A stretch of 35,487 nt of DNA from Candidatus Eisenbacteria bacterium (GTDB lineage: Bacteria; Eisenbacteria; RBG-16-71-46). Shown here piece after piece: positions 7,161 through 15,239 of this stretch. The notes under the pieces were generated by a model. That model was not told the DNA's origin, ran no database searches, and was given only the letters and a program-made list of their open reading frames with translations. The stretch is from positions 1 to 35,487 of the forward strand of contig DASTBI010000088.1 of the NCBI GenBank assembly GCA_035712145.1, written 5' to 3'. How positions within the stretch are numbered: the stretch's first letter is position 1; each line of letters starts with the position of its first letter. The position numbers were made by a program, and so were the translations under genes.

Positions 7161-9035
7161 ATGCGCCTGCCCGGCCTCGGCCCCGACTCGCGGCTCGCCC
7201 GGTGGGTCGGCCGCGCGGGGGGCGGACGACTGACGCCGCGCGGGCTCCGGCTCGCGACGCTGGTTGCCGGACTGGTGCTCGGTTTCGGCCTGATCGCGAT
7301 GATCTTCATGGTGCAGGCGTCCTCGACGCCCACATTCTGCGGCACCTGCCACATCATGAAGCCCTACTACGAGTCCTGGAAGCATTCGAAGCACAACCAG
7401 GTGGCGTGCGTGGATTGCCACATCGCGCCTGGCCTCACCTCCGAAGTACGCAAGAAGTTCGAGGCGGTCTCGATGGTGGCCAAGTACTTCACCGGCACCT
7501 ACAGCACCAATCCGTGGGCCGAGGTGGACGACGCCGCCTGCCTACGCTGCCACGAGCGGCGGCTGTTGGAGGGCCGCGAGGTCTTCCACGACGTCATGTT
7601 CGATCACCGCCCCCACCTGACCGAGAGCCGCCGCGGGCTCAACTTGCGCTGCACCTCGTGCCACTCGCAGATCGTCCAGGGCAGCCACATCTCGGTCACC
7701 ACCTCGACCTGCGCGCTCTGCCATTTCAAGGGCCAGCCGCCCAATGAAGGCACCGGCCGCTGCCTCACCTGTCACGAGATCCCCGAGCGCGTGGTGAGCA
7801 GCGCCGGCGTGGCGTTCGATCACGGCCAGGTCAGGCGGCTCGACATGGACTGCCGCTCGTGCCATGCGGGCGTGGTGCGCGGCGAGGGCAACGTCCCGCG
7901 GGAGCGCTGCCTCACCTGCCACAACCAGCCCTCGCGCCTGGCCGAGCTCGGCGATCGCGACCTGCTCCACCGCAAGCACGTGACCGAGCACAAAGTGGAC
8001 TGCATGAACTGCCACCTGCAGATCGAGCACGGCAGCGTTCCCCCGCCCGGGGCGAGCCAGGCCGCCGCTGGCACCGCAGGCCAGCCGACGGGACAGATGC
8101 CTGCGACCCTCTCCGCGGCCCATGCGGGCGCCACGGCCTGCCAGGCCTGTCATGGCTCCGGCCACACCCCGCAGCAGGATCTTTATGCCGGAATCGGTGG
8201 GCGCGGAGTGCCGCGCATGCCCGGGCCGATGTACCTGGCGGGCGTCACCTGCGAGGGCTGCCACAACCCCGCGCTCACGCCGGTCGTTGCCTCCAACGAG
8301 CTCGCCGGCACCCATTCCACGCGGGCGAGCGGCGTCTCGTGCATGTCGTGCCACGGCCCGGCGTACAAGAAGATCTTCGACGCCTGGCAGCGGGGGCTCG
8401 CCTCGCGCATGGGGGCATTGCGCTCGCAGATGGACGCGACCAACGCCGCGATGGGCGTCTCCCCTCCCGCGGCGTGGGAGGACGCCCGCCACAATTTCCT
8501 GCTGGTCGAAAAGGGACACGGCATCCACAACGTCAACTTTGCGTACACGCTGCTCGAGAAGGCGCACGACCAGATGAACGAGGCGCGCGTGAGCCGGCGG
8601 CTCGGTTCGCTGGAGCGTCCCTGGCCGAGCATCGCGGCGGGCTCGGTCGACTGCCTCACCTGTCACCAGGGGATCGAGCGGCAGAGCGGAGCGTTCGGCT
8701 CGCGCACCTTCGCCCATGCGCCGCACGTGGCCACGGCGGCTCTCGACTGCCAGACCTGCCACCGCCCGCACGCCGAGCGCGCGCCCGGCGAGGTGGTCCG
8801 CTATGGCGCCAAGGGCTGCGTGCCCTGCCATCACCAGAAGACCCCCGCCGCGGCCGAAACCTGCGGCAAGTGCCACGTTGATGTAACCACCCGCACGGTG
8901 ACGAGCTTCCGGGGCGAGTTCTCGCACAAGGCGCACATCGATCAGGGTCTCGAGTGCGCGACCTGCCACGAGTCAGGTGCGGTCGACCCGCGGCCGGCGA
9001 AGACCGCCTGCGGTCAGTGTCACGAGGGAGGGTAG
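7161..9035 (+). CDS. 18-haem c-type cytochrome with NapC/NirT-like N-terminal domain
   Basis: 624 residues. The ATG immediately follows the upstream stop, and the AGGAAGGAG ribosome-binding site overlaps the end of the nonahaem gene. A short cytoplasmic N-terminus leads into one membrane helix (about residues 29-52). The NapC/NirT signature follows: CGTCHIMKPYYESWKHSKH, then CVDCHIAPG. This family passes electrons from membrane quinol to periplasmic reductases. Sixteen more CXXCH motifs follow, up to CGQCHEGG at the very end, so eighteen in all, several preceded by F/H-x-H elements typical of bis-His wires. A region of about 90 residues (roughly 415-490) between haems 12 and 13 contains no motif. 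Most NapC proteins have four or five haems, so this is a NapC head with a long haem tail. Likely the long-range periplasmic wire of the Rieske/b module. Confidence 0.88.
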   Translation: MRLPGLGPDSRLARWVGRAGGGRLTPRGLRLATLVAGLVLGFGLIAMIFMVQASSTPTFCGTCHIMKPYYESWKHSKHNQVACVDCHIAPGLTSEVRKKFEAVSMVAKYFTGTYSTNPWAEVDDAACLRCHERRLLEGREVFHDVMFDHRPHLTESRRGLNLRCTSCHSQIVQGSHISVTTSTCALCHFKGQPPNEGTGRCLTCHEIPERVVSSAGVAFDHGQVRRLDMDCRSCHAGVVRGEGNVPRERCLTCHNQPSRLAELGDRDLLHRKHVTEHKVDCMNCHLQIEHGSVPPPGASQAAAGTAGQPTGQMPATLSAAHAGATACQACHGSGHTPQQDLYAGIGGRGVPRMPGPMYLAGVTCEGCHNPALTPVVASNELAGTHSTRASGVSCMSCHGPAYKKIFDAWQRGLASRMGALRSQMDATNAAMGVSPPAAWEDARHNFLLVEKGHGIHNVNFAYTLLEKAHDQMNEARVSRRLGSLERPWPSIAAGSVDCLTCHQGIERQSGAFGSRTFAHAPHVATAALDCQTCHRPHAERAPGEVVRYGAKGCVPCHHQKTPAAAETCGKCHVDVTTRTVTSFRGEFSHKAHIDQGLECATCHESGAVDPRPAKTACGQCHEGG

Positions 9036-9054
9036 GCAAGTCTCTGCCGGCCGG

Positions 9055-9080
9055 GTCAACATGCCTTGGCGCATGTTGAC
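9055..9080. repeat. Perfect 10-base inverted repeat (possible enhancer/operator or hairpin)
   Basis: GTCAACATGC (9055-9064) and GCATGTTGAC (9071-9080) are exact reverse complements separated by six bases. The element starts 19 bases after the 18-haem stop codon. It could fold as a hairpin in the transcript, but no T-tract follows, so a classical intrinsic terminator is unlikely. It also lies about 230 bases upstream of a sigma-54-like promoter, a distance at which bacterial enhancer-binding proteins act. Both readings are inference. Confidence 0.6.
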
Positions 9081-9201
9081 GCCGCTTCAGTCGGGGGAGA
9101 GCCCGTGCGCCGTTCGCCCCCCGGGGTTCCGGCATCCGCAGGACGACCCAAGCGGCCCGCGGCCTGCCAATCCGGCAATCGGCGTGACAGCCTGACAGAG
9201 C

Positions 9202-9217
9202 CGCAGGCTCGCCTGCG
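9202..9217. repeat. Short GC-rich inverted repeat
   Basis: CGCAGG (9202-9207) and CCTGCG (9212-9217) are separated by CTCG. It would form a six-pair stem. No T-tract follows. In DNA this GC-rich such a hairpin can occur by chance. Confidence 0.3.
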
Positions 9218-9311
9218 ACGGTCGCGGGGCCGAGACCCAAACGTGTCGGACGCGCGGTCAGGCCAAGCTATTCCCCATGTCGGGCAGGTCCCCAGGTGCC
9301 CGCGGCCTGCT

Positions 9312-9327
9312 TGGTACGGCAAGTGCT
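9312..9327 (+). promoter_or_regulatory. Candidate sigma-54 (RpoN) promoter
   Basis: The sequence TGGTACGGCAAGTGCT matches the sigma-54 consensus TGGCACGrNNNTTGCW at 11 of 13 defined positions. The GG (9313-9314) and GC (9325-9326) elements have the required 12-base spacing. Transcription would start near 9338, about 80 bases before the octahaem start codon. Sigma-54 promoters need an activator ATPase bound upstream; the inverted repeat at 9055-9080 is a candidate site. Confidence 0.55.
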
Positions 9328-9418
9328 TTCCTTCATCGACCCCGCCCAGCGCGGCTCGGGGCCCGGGGTACGTTTCGCACCTTTGGCGTTCGTGGTTCGC
9401 GGACGCGGCGAGGTCCGG

Positions 9419-10153
9419 ATGGCGGTCCGAGAGCAGGTCAGGCGACTGGGTCTGGTACTCGCGATCCTCATCGGCGTAGTCGTTCTCCTGCGCTTCGTCG
9501 CCATCCCGCGTGCCTACTTCTCCACCCCGCTCCACCGGGCCTCGACCGTCCAGCGCGAGGTCGCCAAGCCGGTCCACTTCGCAGGCATGGCCGCCTGCCG
9601 CGAGTGCCACTCCGACGTGTACGAGACCAAGAACGCCGGCTACCATAAAGGGCTCGCCTGCGAGACCTGCCACGGCCCGTCGACAAGGCACGCCGAGGAC
9701 CCGATGAGCGTCAAGCCGGTGGCGCCCCGGGACCGCACGTTCTGCCCAGTGTGCCACGCTTACGACCGCTCGCGTCCGACCGGGTTCCCGCAGATCAACC
9801 CGGCCCTCCACAACGAGGGCCTGCCGTGCATCGCCTGCCACAACGCGCACGACCCGGTGCCGCCCGAGGTGCCGCAGGAGTGCTCGGCATGCCACGCCCA
9901 GATCGCGCGCACCAAAGCGGTGTCGCGCCACGCCCCGCTCGCCTGCACCACCTGCCACGAGGCGAGCCAGCAGCACAAAATCACGCCGCGCGCCGCGCTG
10001 CCCAGCAAGCCCCAGACGCGCGAGTTCTGCGGCCAGTGCCACGCGGGCGGAGCGGATGGATCCAATGTGCCCCAGGTCGACCTTGCCACCCACGGCTCGC
10101 ACTACCTGTGCTGGCAGTGCCACTACCCGCACCTGCCCGAGGGGAACCCATGA
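9419..10153 (+). CDS. Membrane-anchored octahaem c-type cytochrome
   Basis: 244 residues from the ATG at 9419 (GCGAGG ribosome-binding site). The frame stays open upstream to 9296, but that extension looks non-coding and has no signal. One N-terminal membrane helix (about residues 9-27) anchors the protein with the haem domain in the periplasm. Eight CXXCH motifs follow: CRECH, CETCH, CPVCH, CIACH, CSACH, CTTCH, CGQCH and CWQCH. The stop overlaps the start of a four-cluster iron-sulfur protein (ATGA), which in turn overlaps an NrfD gene. Multihaem c + NrfC-like + NrfD is the layout of several quinone-linked complexes, including some Geobacter Cbc and Act-type modules. In these, NrfD binds quinone, the FeS protein relays and the cytochrome exchanges electrons with the periplasm. 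Direction of electron flow cannot be told from sequence. Confidence 0.88.
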   Translation: MAVREQVRRLGLVLAILIGVVVLLRFVAIPRAYFSTPLHRASTVQREVAKPVHFAGMAACRECHSDVYETKNAGYHKGLACETCHGPSTRHAEDPMSVKPVAPRDRTFCPVCHAYDRSRPTGFPQINPALHNEGLPCIACHNAHDPVPPEVPQECSACHAQIARTKAVSRHAPLACTTCHEASQQHKITPRAALPSKPQTREFCGQCHAGGADGSNVPQVDLATHGSHYLCWQCHYPHLPEGNP

Positions 10154-10947
10154 ACAAGCGCCAGTTCCTTAAGGGGATGATCCTCTTCATCGCCGCCGGC
10201 CCCGACTTCGCCGCTCTCGCCCGCGCGTCGCACGCGAAGGCGTCGGATAGCACGCGGACTGGCGGCGCGGGTGACCCCACCGACATCGGGCTCGGCGACT
10301 ACGACCCTTCCGAGCACTGGTACGGCATGGGCATCGAGATCGACAAGTGCATCGGCTGCAATCGCTGCGTCGAGGCGTGCAAGGCCGAGAACGACGTCCC
10401 CGACGAGCCCTACTACTTCCGCACCTGGATCGAGCGCTATTCGGTTCTCGCCAACGGCGAGACCGAGGTCGAGTGCATCAGCGTCAACCCCGGCAAGCAG
10501 CAGGAGGAGCCGCCCGCCGAGAAGCGGGACGTCGTCCGCACTTTCTTCGTGCCCAAGCTCTGCAACCATTGCGCGCATCCGCCGTGCGTGCAGGTGTGTC
10601 CGGTAGGAGCGACCTTCGCGACCCAGGACGGCGTGGTGATCGTGGACCAGGAGCGCTGCCTCGGCTGCCGCTACTGCATCCAAGCCTGCCCGTATGGCGC
10701 CCGCTTCCTCAACCCGCGCACCAAGACCGCCGACAAGTGCACGTTCTGCTACCACCGCGTGGTGAAGGGGCTGATGCCGGCGTGCGTCGAAGTGTGCCCC
10801 ACCGGGGCCCGGGTGTTCGGCGACCTCAAGAGCCGGGCCAGCCGCCTCGTGCGCATGCAGCGGATGAGCAAGATCAGCGTGCTCAAACCCGACCTCAACA
10901 CCGAGCCCAAGGTCTATTACTCGCAGCTCGATGGAGAAGTCCGATGA
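10150..10947 (+). CDS. NrfC/PsrB-like protein with four [4Fe-4S] clusters
   Basis: 265 residues, ATG at 10150 overlapping the octahaem stop. The N-terminus (KRQFLKGMILFIAAG) looks like a degenerate export signal. It has only a KR pair rather than a clear RR, so Tat export is possible but unproven. Four cysteine groups are visible: CIGCNRCVEACK, CNHCAHPPCVQVCP, CLGCRYCIQACP and CTFC followed by CVEVCP. Together they give the 16 cysteines for four [4Fe-4S] clusters seen in NrfC, PsrB and DmsB electron-transfer subunits. A short insert (about residues 105-125) lies between the first two groups. It relays electrons between NrfD, whose gene overlaps the end, and the octahaem cytochrome. No molybdopterin catalytic subunit is encoded nearby, so it seems to be part of a pure electron-transfer complex. 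Confidence 0.9.
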   Translation: MNKRQFLKGMILFIAAGPDFAALARASHAKASDSTRTGGAGDPTDIGLGDYDPSEHWYGMGIEIDKCIGCNRCVEACKAENDVPDEPYYFRTWIERYSVLANGETEVECISVNPGKQQEEPPAEKRDVVRTFFVPKLCNHCAHPPCVQVCPVGATFATQDGVVIVDQERCLGCRYCIQACPYGARFLNPRTKTADKCTFCYHRVVKGLMPACVEVCPTGARVFGDLKSRASRLVRMQRMSKISVLKPDLNTEPKVYYSQLDGEVR

Positions 10948-12152
10948 TCGCCGAAATCCCCCCCGGCCTGTCCGAGATGCTGCGTCAAGTCACCGGCTTC
11001 ATCTATCCCAACGAGGTCGAGATCCACTGGTCGATCTTGATCGTGGTCTACCCCTACCTCACCGGGCTGGTGGCGGGGGCGTTCATCCTGGCGTCGCTCA
11101 TGAAGGTGTTCAACGTCGAGGCGGTTCGGCCGACCTACCGGCTGTCACTGCTCACCGCGCTCGCGTTCCTGCTTGTGGCACCGTTCCCGCTGCTCCTCCA
11201 CCTCGGCCACCCGGAGCGCTCGTTCGAGATCTTCCTCGCCCCGCAGCTTTCCTCCGCGATGGCCATGTTCGGGTTCGTCTACGCCTGGTATCTCATGGGC
11301 GTGCTGCTGCTGGAGATCTGGTTCGAGTTCCGCCGCGACCTGATCGTGCTCGCCCAGGGGGAAAGGAGCCCGCTGCGCTGGGTCCACCGGGCTCTGTCGC
11401 TGTTCTCCAGCGACATTAGCGACGACGCGGTCGCCTTCGACCACAAGGCGATCAAGATCATCACGCTGATCGGCATCCCGTCCGCGTTCCTGCTCCATGG
11501 CTACGTGGGGTTCATCTTCGGTTCGGTGAAGGCGAATCCCTGGTGGGGCAGCGTGCTGATGCCGATCGTGTTCCTCATGTCGGCGATCGTCTCGGGGATC
11601 GCGATGGTCATCCTCCTCTATATGATCCTCACCTGGCTCCGCAGAGAGCGCACGGACATGAAGTGCCTGGACACGATCACGTCGTATCTCTTCTACGCGG
11701 TGATCGTGGATTTCTCCCTGGAGGCCCTCGACTTCATCCACCGCCTCTACCAGAGCGAGGAGTCTGTCGGGATACTGGGCCAGCTCATCTCGAACAAGCT
11801 GTTCGTGAGCCTGTTCGTGATCCAGGTGCTGGTCGGCATGGTGGTCCCGCTCTGCATGCTCATCGCGGCCAAGGCCGCGAAGCTGGGCGAGGGCCGGCGG
11901 CGGCTCGTCTACCTGGTGGCCGTGATCCTGATCCAGCTCGGCATCTTCAGCACACGCTGGAACGTGGTGATCGGCGGCCAGCTCTTCTCCAAGAGCTTCC
12001 GCGGCCTCATGACCTACAAGATGGAGGTGTTGGGGATCGAGGGGCTCGTCACTGCCCTCGTGCTCCTCATCGCCCCGTTCGTCCTCCTCGCGATCCTGCT
12101 ATGGGTGCTGCCGGTGCGCAGGCTGGAGGAGCAGGCTTCGCCGGCCTTGTGA
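10944..12152 (+). CDS. NrfD/PsrC-family quinone-interacting membrane subunit
   Basis: 402 residues, starting at the ATG at 10944 that overlaps the preceding stop (ATGA). The chain has about nine hydrophobic segments and the family's typical first-helix region (EIHWSILIVVYPYLTGLVAGAF). A characteristic PFPLLLHLGHPERSFEIF loop follows the third helix. NrfD-family proteins hold no haem. They bind menaquinol or ubiquinol and deliver electrons to, or take them from, the NrfC-like partner. With the octahaem cytochrome and FeS protein this makes a three-gene quinone:cytochrome module. It is the last plus-strand gene before a convergent block. Confidence 0.92.
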   Translation: MIAEIPPGLSEMLRQVTGFIYPNEVEIHWSILIVVYPYLTGLVAGAFILASLMKVFNVEAVRPTYRLSLLTALAFLLVAPFPLLLHLGHPERSFEIFLAPQLSSAMAMFGFVYAWYLMGVLLLEIWFEFRRDLIVLAQGERSPLRWVHRALSLFSSDISDDAVAFDHKAIKIITLIGIPSAFLLHGYVGFIFGSVKANPWWGSVLMPIVFLMSAIVSGIAMVILLYMILTWLRRERTDMKCLDTITSYLFYAVIVDFSLEALDFIHRLYQSEESVGILGQLISNKLFVSLFVIQVLVGMVVPLCMLIAAKAAKLGEGRRRLVYLVAVILIQLGIFSTRWNVVIGGQLFSKSFRGLMTYKMEVLGIEGLVTALVLLIAPFVLLAILLWVLPVRRLEEQASPAL

Positions 12153-12353
12153 TGGGCGGGCGCGGCGGCCAGGACGCGCGTCCCGGGCCCGGCCCTCAGA
12201 CCCCGGTCGCTCGCGACAGGAGGTTCGGACTGCTTCCCGGTCGGTCATAAGATCCGGCACGGACCTGGGCTACGCCAGACTGTCAGGCTCCCGGCCAGCG
12301 CGGCAGGCGGTGAAGCTGGGAATGACGGCGGCAGGTGAGGGCGCGCCCGGCGA
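12153..12353. other. Convergent intergenic region, no feature recognised
   Basis: 201 GC-rich bases lie between the NrfD stop and the end of the opposing 19-haem gene. A bidirectional terminator would be expected here, but I see no hairpin followed by a T-tract on either strand. Confidence 0.5.
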
Positions 12354-15185
12354 TCATCGATACCCGAAGATCGCTGCGTAGAGAATGAGCACCACCAGCA
12401 GAATCCCGATGCCGAGCGCGATGGAGCCGAACACGCGCCAAGCGTGCACCTTCTGGGGCGACGGTGCGGGCTCAAGGCGCTGCTGCAGCTCGCCGCTCTC
12501 CAGCAGCTCTTGGTATTCGCGCGGACGGTCTTTCTTGAACTCTTCGAGCGGCACGGTGCCGGTGAAGATGACCGTGTCCATCGGGAACTTCTCGGGGCGG
12601 AAGTGGGTGTTGAAGAAGTGCACGGTAAAGATGAAGCCCACCGCGAGCAGCGCTTCGTCGCTATGGATGATGGTCGCCACGTTCAGAAGCCAGCCTGGGA
12701 TGATGCGCGTGAAGAAAGTGGGGAACCAGAGCAGCAGCCCGGTCGCGCCGATGATGCTGACACCCCAGAAAACCGCGAAGTAGTCGAACTTCTCCCAGTA
12801 CGTCCAGCGCCCGTACTCGGGCCGCTTCCCACGCCCGAGGAACCACTTCGCCGACTGCCAGAACTCCCTGAGATCGACGCGGCCGGGGAGCATGCCGCTC
12901 GGTCCGGTGATGAATCGCCGCCAGGACACCCCGCTCGTTCGCTTGCGGCGCACCATGTCCCAGACGTGGATGCCGAAGTAGCCGAAGGTGATGAGCGCGC
13001 ACACCCGGTGGATGAACCCCGCGGCCTCGAATCCTCCGAGCAGCCGCGCCAGCCACCAGGCCCAGGTCATGTACGAGAACTTGAGCGTCATGCCGGTCAG
13101 CGCGAGCCCGAGGAAGCTCACGATCACCGCCAGGTGGAGGTTGCGGTAGAGCGTCGGGAAGCGCCGTACGTGGACCGCCGACTCCGTGGCGTGCGTGCGC
13201 TTCAGTTCGCGCCGGTAGCGCAGCGACCGCGGCAGCCAGGCCAGGGTATGGACCCCGGCCACCAAGAAGGTGCCGACCAGGAGCCCGGTCATGCCCCAGA
13301 AGGTCCAGAACAGCGCCGGATACCGCTTGGGGTCGTGGTGCGTGGCGTGCGTCAGGTAGCCCGCGAAGCGCCGGTTCGAACCCGGATGGCAGCGGTTGCA
13401 GGTGGCGACGATGTTGGCGCGACTCAGGTGGGACTTCGGTTCCCACGGCGGCAGGATGTCGTGGGCACCGTGACAGTCGTAGCATTTCGCGGTCTTGAGG
13501 TAGCCAAGCTTCGAGACCTTGCCGTGATAGGTGTCGAAGTAGGTCCTGGCCAAGTCCTGATGGCACTGTCCGCACTGGCTCATGATCTCGAGCCGAAAGT
13601 CCTGGCGATCGGTGCGCTCGATGCTGTGCGCGCTATGGCAGTCGGCGCACCCGGGCAGCCGCTCCTTCGACTTGGAGACGGCGGGCGAGTGAATGCTGGT
13701 CACGAACTGCTCGTAGATGCCGCGGTGGCACTGGGCGCAGGTCCGCGCCACGTTGGCGGGGTGGACGGTGGACGCGGGGTCGCTCTTGGGAAGCTCGCCG
13801 TGCGCGGTGTGGCAGTCCACGCAGGTCGCGGTGACCACCAGCCCGCTCTTCAGGAGCCCCTTGCCGTGGATGCTCTCGACGTAGTGCTCGACGATCTCCT
13901 TCTGCCCGCCCTGGTAGCGGACCGCCGCCTTCTGCCCGGCGCGATGGCATTGACCGCACAGCTCCGGCACGTTGCGCGCGTAGGTCGGCGAGTGGGTCTG
14001 CAGATGGCCCTGCACGCCATGAGTGCCGTGACACTCGGCACAGTCGGGAGCGTCCGGGCTCCCCTTCGCGGTCAGCATCCCATGAGTGCTGCGCCGCCAG
14101 GTGTCCACCTGGTCGGCGTGGCACACCGAGCAGTCGACCTTGGCGATCACCGTTCGGCACGGGCGCTGCTCGGATGCGGTGACCCCGGTGTGACACTGGG
14201 CGCAGGCGACTCGGGCGTGCCGCGAGTCGGCTAGCTCGCCGGCTCGGACGTGCATCGACCGCCCGTCCGCGGCGCGCAGACCCGGGCGCTCATGGCAGGA
14301 GAGGCAGTCCTGGTCGGCCATCCCCTGGGTGTAGAACACGCGGCGTGCGCGATGCGGCTGGTGGCAGTCCACGCACGCCGGGATCACGTGCGCCTGTTTC
14401 TCCCACAGCTCGCCCCGCACCACCTTGCGGTGCACCTCCTCGATCCGGACGTGACACTGCGTGCAGGTCTTGGCCACGTTCTGGCGCGCGATGCTCGAGC
14501 GTGGGTCGGTATGCGGCAGCACCTGATGGGCCGTGTGGCACGACGTGCACACGGCCGTCACCAACAGCCCCTTGCGGTACAACCCCTCGCCGTGAATGGA
14601 CTCCGAGTAGTTGGCCAGGATGGAGTCCTGCGGGATGTTGTACTTGATCTGGACCGGCGAGCCTTCGTGGTGGCAGCGCCCGCACAGCAACGGGATGCTG
14701 ACGACGTGGGTCGGCGAACGCGGTTCGCGTGCCCTCATCACGTCGTGCCCGCCGTGGCAGCTCTTGCACGAGGGCGCGAGCTTCTCCCCGCGGGCCGCCG
14801 CCCGGCCGTGGATGCTCTCGGCGTACTGGCCGTGCTCCGCAGCGTGGCAGTTGCCGCATTCGACCTTGGCCAGTTTCGGCGCGTGCGGGAATTCCTTGCC
14901 GTGGAGATCCTGGTGGCAGGAGGTGCACGCGAGCCCTGCGTGGGGCGAGCTCCGGAGGGCGGCAGCGTTGTAGTTGGGCGGCTCGTCGGGGACGCGCCTG
15001 CCGGTCGAGGGCCCCGGCTGGTGGCACATCCCGCACTCTTCCGAGTCCGGGGGGCCGGCCGCGGGCGGCGGCGCACTCGCCGGCGCGCTCCAGGCGTACA
15101 CGGCGAGCGCGATGGTCGCAATGACGAGGAGCGACGCCAGGCCGTGACGCACCCTCACGCCGCCCCTGCTCACCCCGCCGCCCAC
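12354..15185 (-). CDS. 19-haem c-type cytochrome fused to a C-terminal cytochrome b domain
   Basis: 943 residues. The best start is a GTG at 15185; further in-frame GTGs follow within 12 codons, so the start is uncertain by that much. A signal/anchor helix (about residues 15-33) precedes nineteen CXXCH motifs between residues about 50 and 600. Then comes a C-terminal membrane domain with about six helices and several helix-embedded histidines (NLHLAV, FIHRVCALI, GIHVWD, TIIHSDEALLAV, TVHFFNTH), as in dihaem FdnI/HydC/b561-type cytochromes. The architecture resembles Geobacter CbcL (nonahaem c + dihaem b), a menaquinol oxidoreductase used in metal respiration, but with about twice the c-haems. 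The haem region is an 8 + 8 + 3 tandem duplication. It is encoded 54 bases after the pentahaem gene. Expected role: moving electrons between quinone and the periplasmic haem network. Confidence 0.9.
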   Translation of the reverse strand: MGGGVSRGGVRVRHGLASLLVIATIALAVYAWSAPASAPPPAAGPPDSEECGMCHQPGPSTGRRVPDEPPNYNAAALRSSPHAGLACTSCHQDLHGKEFPHAPKLAKVECGNCHAAEHGQYAESIHGRAAARGEKLAPSCKSCHGGHDVMRAREPRSPTHVVSIPLLCGRCHHEGSPVQIKYNIPQDSILANYSESIHGEGLYRKGLLVTAVCTSCHTAHQVLPHTDPRSSIARQNVAKTCTQCHVRIEEVHRKVVRGELWEKQAHVIPACVDCHQPHRARRVFYTQGMADQDCLSCHERPGLRAADGRSMHVRAGELADSRHARVACAQCHTGVTASEQRPCRTVIAKVDCSVCHADQVDTWRRSTHGMLTAKGSPDAPDCAECHGTHGVQGHLQTHSPTYARNVPELCGQCHRAGQKAAVRYQGGQKEIVEHYVESIHGKGLLKSGLVVTATCVDCHTAHGELPKSDPASTVHPANVARTCAQCHRGIYEQFVTSIHSPAVSKSKERLPGCADCHSAHSIERTDRQDFRLEIMSQCGQCHQDLARTYFDTYHGKVSKLGYLKTAKCYDCHGAHDILPPWEPKSHLSRANIVATCNRCHPGSNRRFAGYLTHATHHDPKRYPALFWTFWGMTGLLVGTFLVAGVHTLAWLPRSLRYRRELKRTHATESAVHVRRFPTLYRNLHLAVIVSFLGLALTGMTLKFSYMTWAWWLARLLGGFEAAGFIHRVCALITFGYFGIHVWDMVRRKRTSGVSWRRFITGPSGMLPGRVDLREFWQSAKWFLGRGKRPEYGRWTYWEKFDYFAVFWGVSIIGATGLLLWFPTFFTRIIPGWLLNVATIIHSDEALLAVGFIFTVHFFNTHFRPEKFPMDTVIFTGTVPLEEFKKDRPREYQELLESGELQQRLEPAPSPQKVHAWRVFGSIALGIGILLVVLILYAAIFGYR
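13635..14308 (-). repeat. Octahaem unit 2 of the 19-haem protein (haems 9-16)
   Basis: This is the second copy of the octahaem unit. It is diverged but keeps haem order and near-identical length. A third, partial copy (haems 17-19, 13386-13575) matches haems 5-7 and leads into the cytochrome b domain. Confidence 0.75.
14361..15035 (-). repeat. Octahaem unit 1 of the 19-haem protein (haems 1-8)
   Basis: This stretch codes for haems 1 to 8. Each haem has a counterpart about 241 residues later: 2/10 (LACTSCH versus VACAQCH), 4/12 (APSCKSCH versus APDCAECH), 6/14 (the SIHGxGL...CHTAH segment) and 7/15 (NVAKTCTQCH versus NVARTCAQCH). The first-to-last-haem span is about 675 bases in both units. 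Confidence 0.75.
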
Positions 15186-15239
15186 GTTCTCACCGCCTCT
15201 GTGCGGGGGACCGCTCGCCGGGCATGCGGCCCAGGCGGA

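Larger units (their letters stand above)
9036..9418. other. 383-base intergenic region holding regulatory elements
   Basis: This lies between the 18-haem gene and the octahaem gene, both on the plus strand. It contains a perfect 10-base inverted repeat (9055-9080), a shorter 6-base hairpin (9202-9217) and a strong sigma-54-like promoter (9312-9327). No believable coding frame is present. The arrangement suggests that the downstream octahaem-FeS-NrfD genes form a separate transcription unit. Confidence 0.6.

Noticed and set aside
5694-7421. A 575-codon open frame on the minus strand opposite the nonahaem gene
   Set aside because: It is antisense to a gene with nine CXXCH motifs, and its translation is low-complexity Arg/Gly/His/Val. 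It is a GC-driven shadow.
12153-12353. Bidirectional terminator between convergent operons
   Set aside because: GC-rich self-complementary patches exist, but no stem is followed by a T-tract on either strand.
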